Positions 7,455 to 9,795 of a DNA stretch of 9,795 bases are shown here, piece after piece; the stretch's first letter is position 1, and each line of letters opens with the position of its first letter. Both the position numbers and the translations under genes were made by a program. Under the pieces are notes generated by a model that did not search any database, had not been told where the DNA came from, and worked only from the letters and a program-made list of their open reading frames with translations. Source of the DNA: Bacilli bacterium (lineage in GTDB: Bacteria; Bacillota_I; Bacilli_A; RF39; UBA660); NCBI GenBank assembly GCA_024683115.1, contig JAIKYM010000034.1:1-9795 (forward strand). Direction: 5' to 3'.

Positions 7455-9362
7455 AAAATCATCTTCTAATGAGAAATCAACATTCTCATTTATCCATTCT
7501 TTACGAGGTTCTACTGAGTCTCCCATAAGAACTGCTACTCTCTTTTCAGCAAGTAACGCATCATTTATATTTACCTTAATTAAGTTTCTTGTTTTTGGAT
7601 CCATAGTAGTAACTCTTAATGGTTCAGGATTCATCTCACCTAAACCTTTGTATCTTTGTACAGTATAATTAGATTTACCTTGTACATATTCTTTGTAATC
7701 TTCATTTGTATAGAAATAATGGAATTCTTTACTAGGTAATGTAACCTTAAATAAAGGAGGCATTGCTATATATAAATGTCCTTCCTCAATTAAAGGTTTC
7801 ATAAATCTATAGAAGAATGTTAATAATAAACATTGGATATGACATCCATCATCATCGGCATCGGTCATGATTATAACTTTATCATAGTTAATAGATTTAC
7901 AATCAAAGTCTGAACCTACACCACCACCTATACAATGTATAAGTGTATTTAATTCTTCATTTTTATAAGCATCTGCTAAGGAGGCTTTTTCAGTATTTAA
8001 TACTTTACCTCTTAAAGGAAGTACTCCTTGATATTTTCTATCTCTTGCTTGTTTAGCAGATCCACCGGCAGAAGTACCCTCAACTATGAATAATTCATTA
8101 ACTTTACCATTCTTAGCTTGAGGTGGTGTTAATTTATCAGATAAACTTGCTTGATCTTTCTTTTTAGTCTTGCCAAGTCTAGCTTCATCTCTTGCTTTTC
8201 TTGCAGCTTCTCTTGCAACACGCGAGCCCATCATTTTTTCCATGATAGCTGTTGCTTCAGTTTTATGTTCTTGCAAATAATATTTCAAATTATCATAAAC
8301 TATATCTTCAACAACCTTCTTAGCTTCAGGAGTTCCAAGTTTTCCTTTTGTTTGTCCTTCGAATTGTAATAACTCTTCAGGTATTTGTAAGTTAATAATT
8401 GCAGTTAAGCCTTCTCTTGTATCTGATCCTTCAAAGTTTGTATCTTTAGATTTTAAGAAACCATTATCACGAGCATATTCATTAAATAACTTGGTAATAG
8501 CTGTCTTAAATCCAACTTCATGTGATCCACCATCTGGTGTCTTAACATTATTAACAAACGATTCAATAGTTTCACTATAAGAATCTGTATATTGAATAGC
8601 TATATCTACATTAATGCCACCTTTGTTACCATTAACATGCATTATATTAGATATTTCTTTTTTATCTTCATTCATATATTTAACGAATGCAACTAAACCA
8701 TCATCATAATGATATCTTTCTTTTTTTACTTCATCATCTGTTCTATCTTCTAGTTCAACAGTAAGTCTTGGAAGTAAGAAAGCACTTTCTTGCATTCTTT
8801 CACAAAGTGTTGTGAAACTGAAACTACAATTTTTAAATATATTATAATTAGGCATGAAAGTTACAATAGTACCAGTATGTTTGGCAGTACCAACAGTCTT
8901 AAGAGGTTTATCTAACTCTCCACCATTTTTAAATTTAATTTCAGATATTTTACCATCTGTATATATTATTACATCCATCCAATCAGATAACGCATTAACA
9001 ACAGATGCACCAACTCCATGTAATCCACCTGAGACTTTATAGTTACCTTCTTCAAACTTACCACCAGCATGTAGTATTGTATATACTACTTCAGGAGTAG
9101 TTTTACCTGAGGCATGCATACCAATTGGTACACCACGTCCATTGTCGGCAATAGTTAAAGAACCATCTTTATTCATGATAATTTTAATGGTATTACCATA
9201 TCCATTGATGATTTCATCTATACCATTATCGATTATTTCCCAAGCTAAATGATGTAAGCCTTTTTTATCTGTAGATCCGATATACATACCAGGTCTTTTA
9301 CGAACAGCTTCTAGGCCTTCTAATATTTTAATGGAATCAGCATCGTATTTTTTAGTTGCCAT
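7446..9362 (-). CDS. parE: DNA topoisomerase IV subunit B
   Basis: ATPase subunit of topoisomerase IV, which decatenates daughter chromosomes together with ParC. 638 aa from ATG at 9362; AAGGTGAG (9367-9374) precedes this ATG, whereas the ATG at 9389 has no SD. GHKL ATPase domain: Glu42, Asn46, Asp49 (WEIIDNGIDE), DNGRG, and GGLHGVGASVVNALS. The transducer domain contains QFEGQTKGKLGTPEA. The TOPRIM domain has EGTSAGG with Glu428, PLRGKVLNTEKA, and DADDDG with Asp501 and Asp503 as metal ligands. STDKKGLHHL, HAGGKFEEGNYKVSGGLHG, and IHCIGGGVGSDF with NYDKVIIMTDAD fit ParE better than GyrB. The usual EGDSAGG Asp is Thr430, a position that shapes the quinolone site in type II topoisomerases. No parC follows: a terminator and unrelated genes do. 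ParE is preferred to GyrB from motif memory, not from a tree. Confidence 0.93.
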   Translation of the reverse strand: MATKKYDADSIKILEGLEAVRKRPGMYIGSTDKKGLHHLAWEIIDNGIDEIINGYGNTIKIIMNKDGSLTIADNGRGVPIGMHASGKTTPEVVYTILHAGGKFEEGNYKVSGGLHGVGASVVNALSDWMDVIIYTDGKISEIKFKNGGELDKPLKTVGTAKHTGTIVTFMPNYNIFKNCSFSFTTLCERMQESAFLLPRLTVELEDRTDDEVKKERYHYDDGLVAFVKYMNEDKKEISNIMHVNGNKGGINVDIAIQYTDSYSETIESFVNNVKTPDGGSHEVGFKTAITKLFNEYARDNGFLKSKDTNFEGSDTREGLTAIINLQIPEELLQFEGQTKGKLGTPEAKKVVEDIVYDNLKYYLQEHKTEATAIMEKMMGSRVAREAARKARDEARLGKTKKKDQASLSDKLTPPQAKNGKVNELFIVEGTSAGGSAKQARDRKYQGVLPLRGKVLNTEKASLADAYKNEELNTLIHCIGGGVGSDFDCKSINYDKVIIMTDADDDGCHIQCLLLTFFYRFMKPLIEEGHLYIAMPPLFKVTLPSKEFHYFYTNEDYKEYVQGKSNYTVQRYKGLGEMNPEPLRVTTMDPKTRNLIKVNINDALLAEKRVAVLMGDSVEPRKEWINENVDFSLEDDFKI

Positions 9363-9379
9363 AAGTCTCACCTTAATAA

Positions 9380-9408
9380 AACATATCATATATACGTTCT
9401 TTTTACAA
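9380..9408 (-). promoter_or_regulatory. Weak candidate promoter of parE
   Basis: TTGTAA (9403-9408), 17-bp spacer, TATGTT (9380-9385): four of six matches in each box. The preceding gene has a terminator, so a parE promoter is needed in this 90-base gap, but the exact boxes are uncertain. Confidence 0.35.
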
Positions 9409-9433
9409 TTGAAAATGTAACTTTTTTGTAAAA
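9401..9433 (-). repeat. Inverted repeat upstream of parE
   Basis: Arms TTTTACA and TGTAAAA (9401-9407 and 9427-9433) separated by 19 bases, with a further TGTAA at 9416-9420 in between. It overlaps the candidate parE -35. It could be an operator; in such AT-rich sequence it may also be chance. Confidence 0.4.
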
Positions 9434-9457
9434 TAAAAGAACATTGACTGTCCTTTT
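9430..9457 (-). terminator. Terminator of the small orphan gene
   Basis: Stem AAAAGGACA / TGTTCTTTT (9 bp with one G-U) and five-base loop GTCAA, followed by A and TTTT. The stem begins at the stop codon of the small gene (9456-9458). Confidence 0.75.
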
Positions 9458-9653
9458 AAAATTTGATCTTATTATTAGTATTAACAACAGATGCTAAATG
9501 TAAAAATTCAAATGCACTAGGTAATGAATACACTTCATCACTATTAGCTTTATTAAGTTTTAAAAATCCTACCTTTTTATCATTTCTTACTAACACTTGA
9601 AATATAGAATTATTAAAACTTATCTTATAAGTCTTTCTATAAATATATTTCAT
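9456..9653 (-). CDS. Small hypothetical protein
   Basis: 65 aa from ATG at 9653. AGAGGGG (9661-9667) lies seven bases upstream and suits this ATG better than TTG at 9659. Charged and basic (MKYIYRKTYK start), with no signal peptide or membrane segment. Short beta-strand-like stretches (KISFNN, IFQVLVRN, KVGFLKLN) are followed by a helix-like segment around SAFEFLHLASVV. I recognise no family. The gene has its own near-consensus promoter and its own terminator, which argues that it is a real transcription unit. Its start codon and SD lie within a perfect inverted repeat, suggesting control at the operator or RNA level. It might instead be the translated part of a short regulatory RNA. Confidence 0.6.
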   Translation of the reverse strand: MKYIYRKTYKISFNNSIFQVLVRNDKKVGFLKLNKANSDEVYSLPSAFEFLHLASVVNTNNKIKF

Positions 9654-9678
9654 AACCAAACCCCTCTGATTGGTTATG
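9651..9678 (-). repeat. 9-bp perfect inverted repeat over SD and start codon
   Basis: CATAACCAA (minus 9678-9670) and TTGGTTATG (9659-9651) with a 10-base centre that holds the SD AGAGGGG; the second arm ends in the ATG of the small gene. It is adjacent to the -10 box, and the expected transcription start falls in the first arm. Confidence 0.85.
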
Positions 9679-9679
9679 T

Positions 9680-9708
9680 ATTATATACTATATATGTTTT
9701 TTAGTCAA
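9680..9708 (-). promoter_or_regulatory. Near-consensus promoter of the small orphan gene
   Basis: -35 TTGACT (9703-9708), 17-bp spacer, -10 TATAAT (9680-9685): the best sigma-A-type promoter in the window. Predicted start is near 9673, giving a leader of only about 20 bases. Confidence 0.82.
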
Positions 9709-9733
9709 AAATAAAAGCGAATATCAATTCGCT
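9707..9733 (-). terminator. Terminator of the upstream partial gene
   Basis: 7-bp perfect stem AGCGAAT / ATTCGCT (9727-9733 and 9716-9722) with a TGAT loop, followed by TTT-A-TTTTT on the minus strand. It begins one base after a TAG stop. Confidence 0.88.
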
Positions 9734-9734
9734 A

Positions 9735-9795
9735 CTATTTCTTAATATAACATTTAATTACATACAATAAGTTTAAAATATATACTCCTATTATC
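9735..9795 (-). CDS. 3' end of a probable membrane-protein gene (partial)
   Basis: Only the last 19 codons and TAG are in the window. The frame reads a hydrophobic stretch ending CYIKK (IIGVYILNLLYVIKCYIKK), typical of a C-terminal membrane segment with a positive tail. The stop sits directly before a strong terminator, which supports this frame. The rest of the gene is outside the window and no product can be named. Confidence 0.5.
   Translation of the reverse strand, partial: IIGVYILNLLYVIKCYIKK

Noticed and set aside
8151..8369. Plus-strand ORF with hydrophobic Ser/Phe-rich product (also 8854-9042)
   Set aside because: Both lie antisense to conserved parE domains.
7446..9362. Assignment as gyrB
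   Set aside because: STDKKGLHH, the IGGGVGSDF context and GKLGTPEA resemble Gram-positive ParE more than GyrB; only a tree could settle it fully.
9363..9389. Upstream ATG start for parE adding nine residues
   Set aside because: No SD upstream, while AAGGTGAG fits the inner ATG; the inner start also matches family N-termini (short lead into Asp-Ser-Ile-x-x-Leu-Glu-Gly).

Overview
The window is an AT-rich stretch in which every supported gene lies on the minus strand. Three things point to a low-GC Bacillota/Bacilli-type organism: a T-box (tRNA-sensing) leader upstream of leuS, strong Shine-Dalgarno sequences matching the 16S anti-SD (AGGAGG, AAGGTGA), and a sortase-like NPPTG anchor. An uncultured gut Bacilli or 'Mollicutes-like' lineage is my guess, not something I can prove here. 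Trp is read from TGG and the long ORFs close normally under the standard code, so no recoded UGA needs to be assumed.

Layout in transcription order (high to low coordinates): (1) 9735-9795, the 3' end of a probable membrane-protein gene followed at once by a terminator. (2) 9456-9653, a short orphan gene with a near-consensus promoter and a 9-bp perfect inverted repeat over its start, closed by its own terminator. (3) 7446-9362, parE (topoisomerase IV subunit B), alone without parC, closed by a terminator that overlaps its stop codon. (4) 7344-5157, a tightly coupled two-gene secreted/surface module: a 579-aa exported protein with a 14-Asn tract and paired cysteines, then a 148-aa protein with signal peptide, Ig-like body and NPPTG-TM-KKKK tail, closed by a strong terminator. 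(5) 5066-2655, a cytoplasmic glycoside hydrolase family 31 (GH31) protein that keeps the nucleophile Asp but appears to have lost the acid/base Asp and several subsite -1 residues. (6) 2677-5, the leuS unit: promoter inside the 3' end of the GH31 gene, T-box leader with a UUA specifier, attenuator, leucyl-tRNA synthetase.

The genes do not form one pathway. They are housekeeping genes (parE, leuS) with lineage-specific genes between them, and most units have their own promoter and terminator. The main exception is GH31 to leuS: I see no terminator between them, so GH31 transcripts should run into the leuS T-box. The most interesting points are the altered GH31 active site, the surface-protein module, the inverted repeat over the start of the small orphan gene, and the altered editing and KMSKS motifs of LeuRS.
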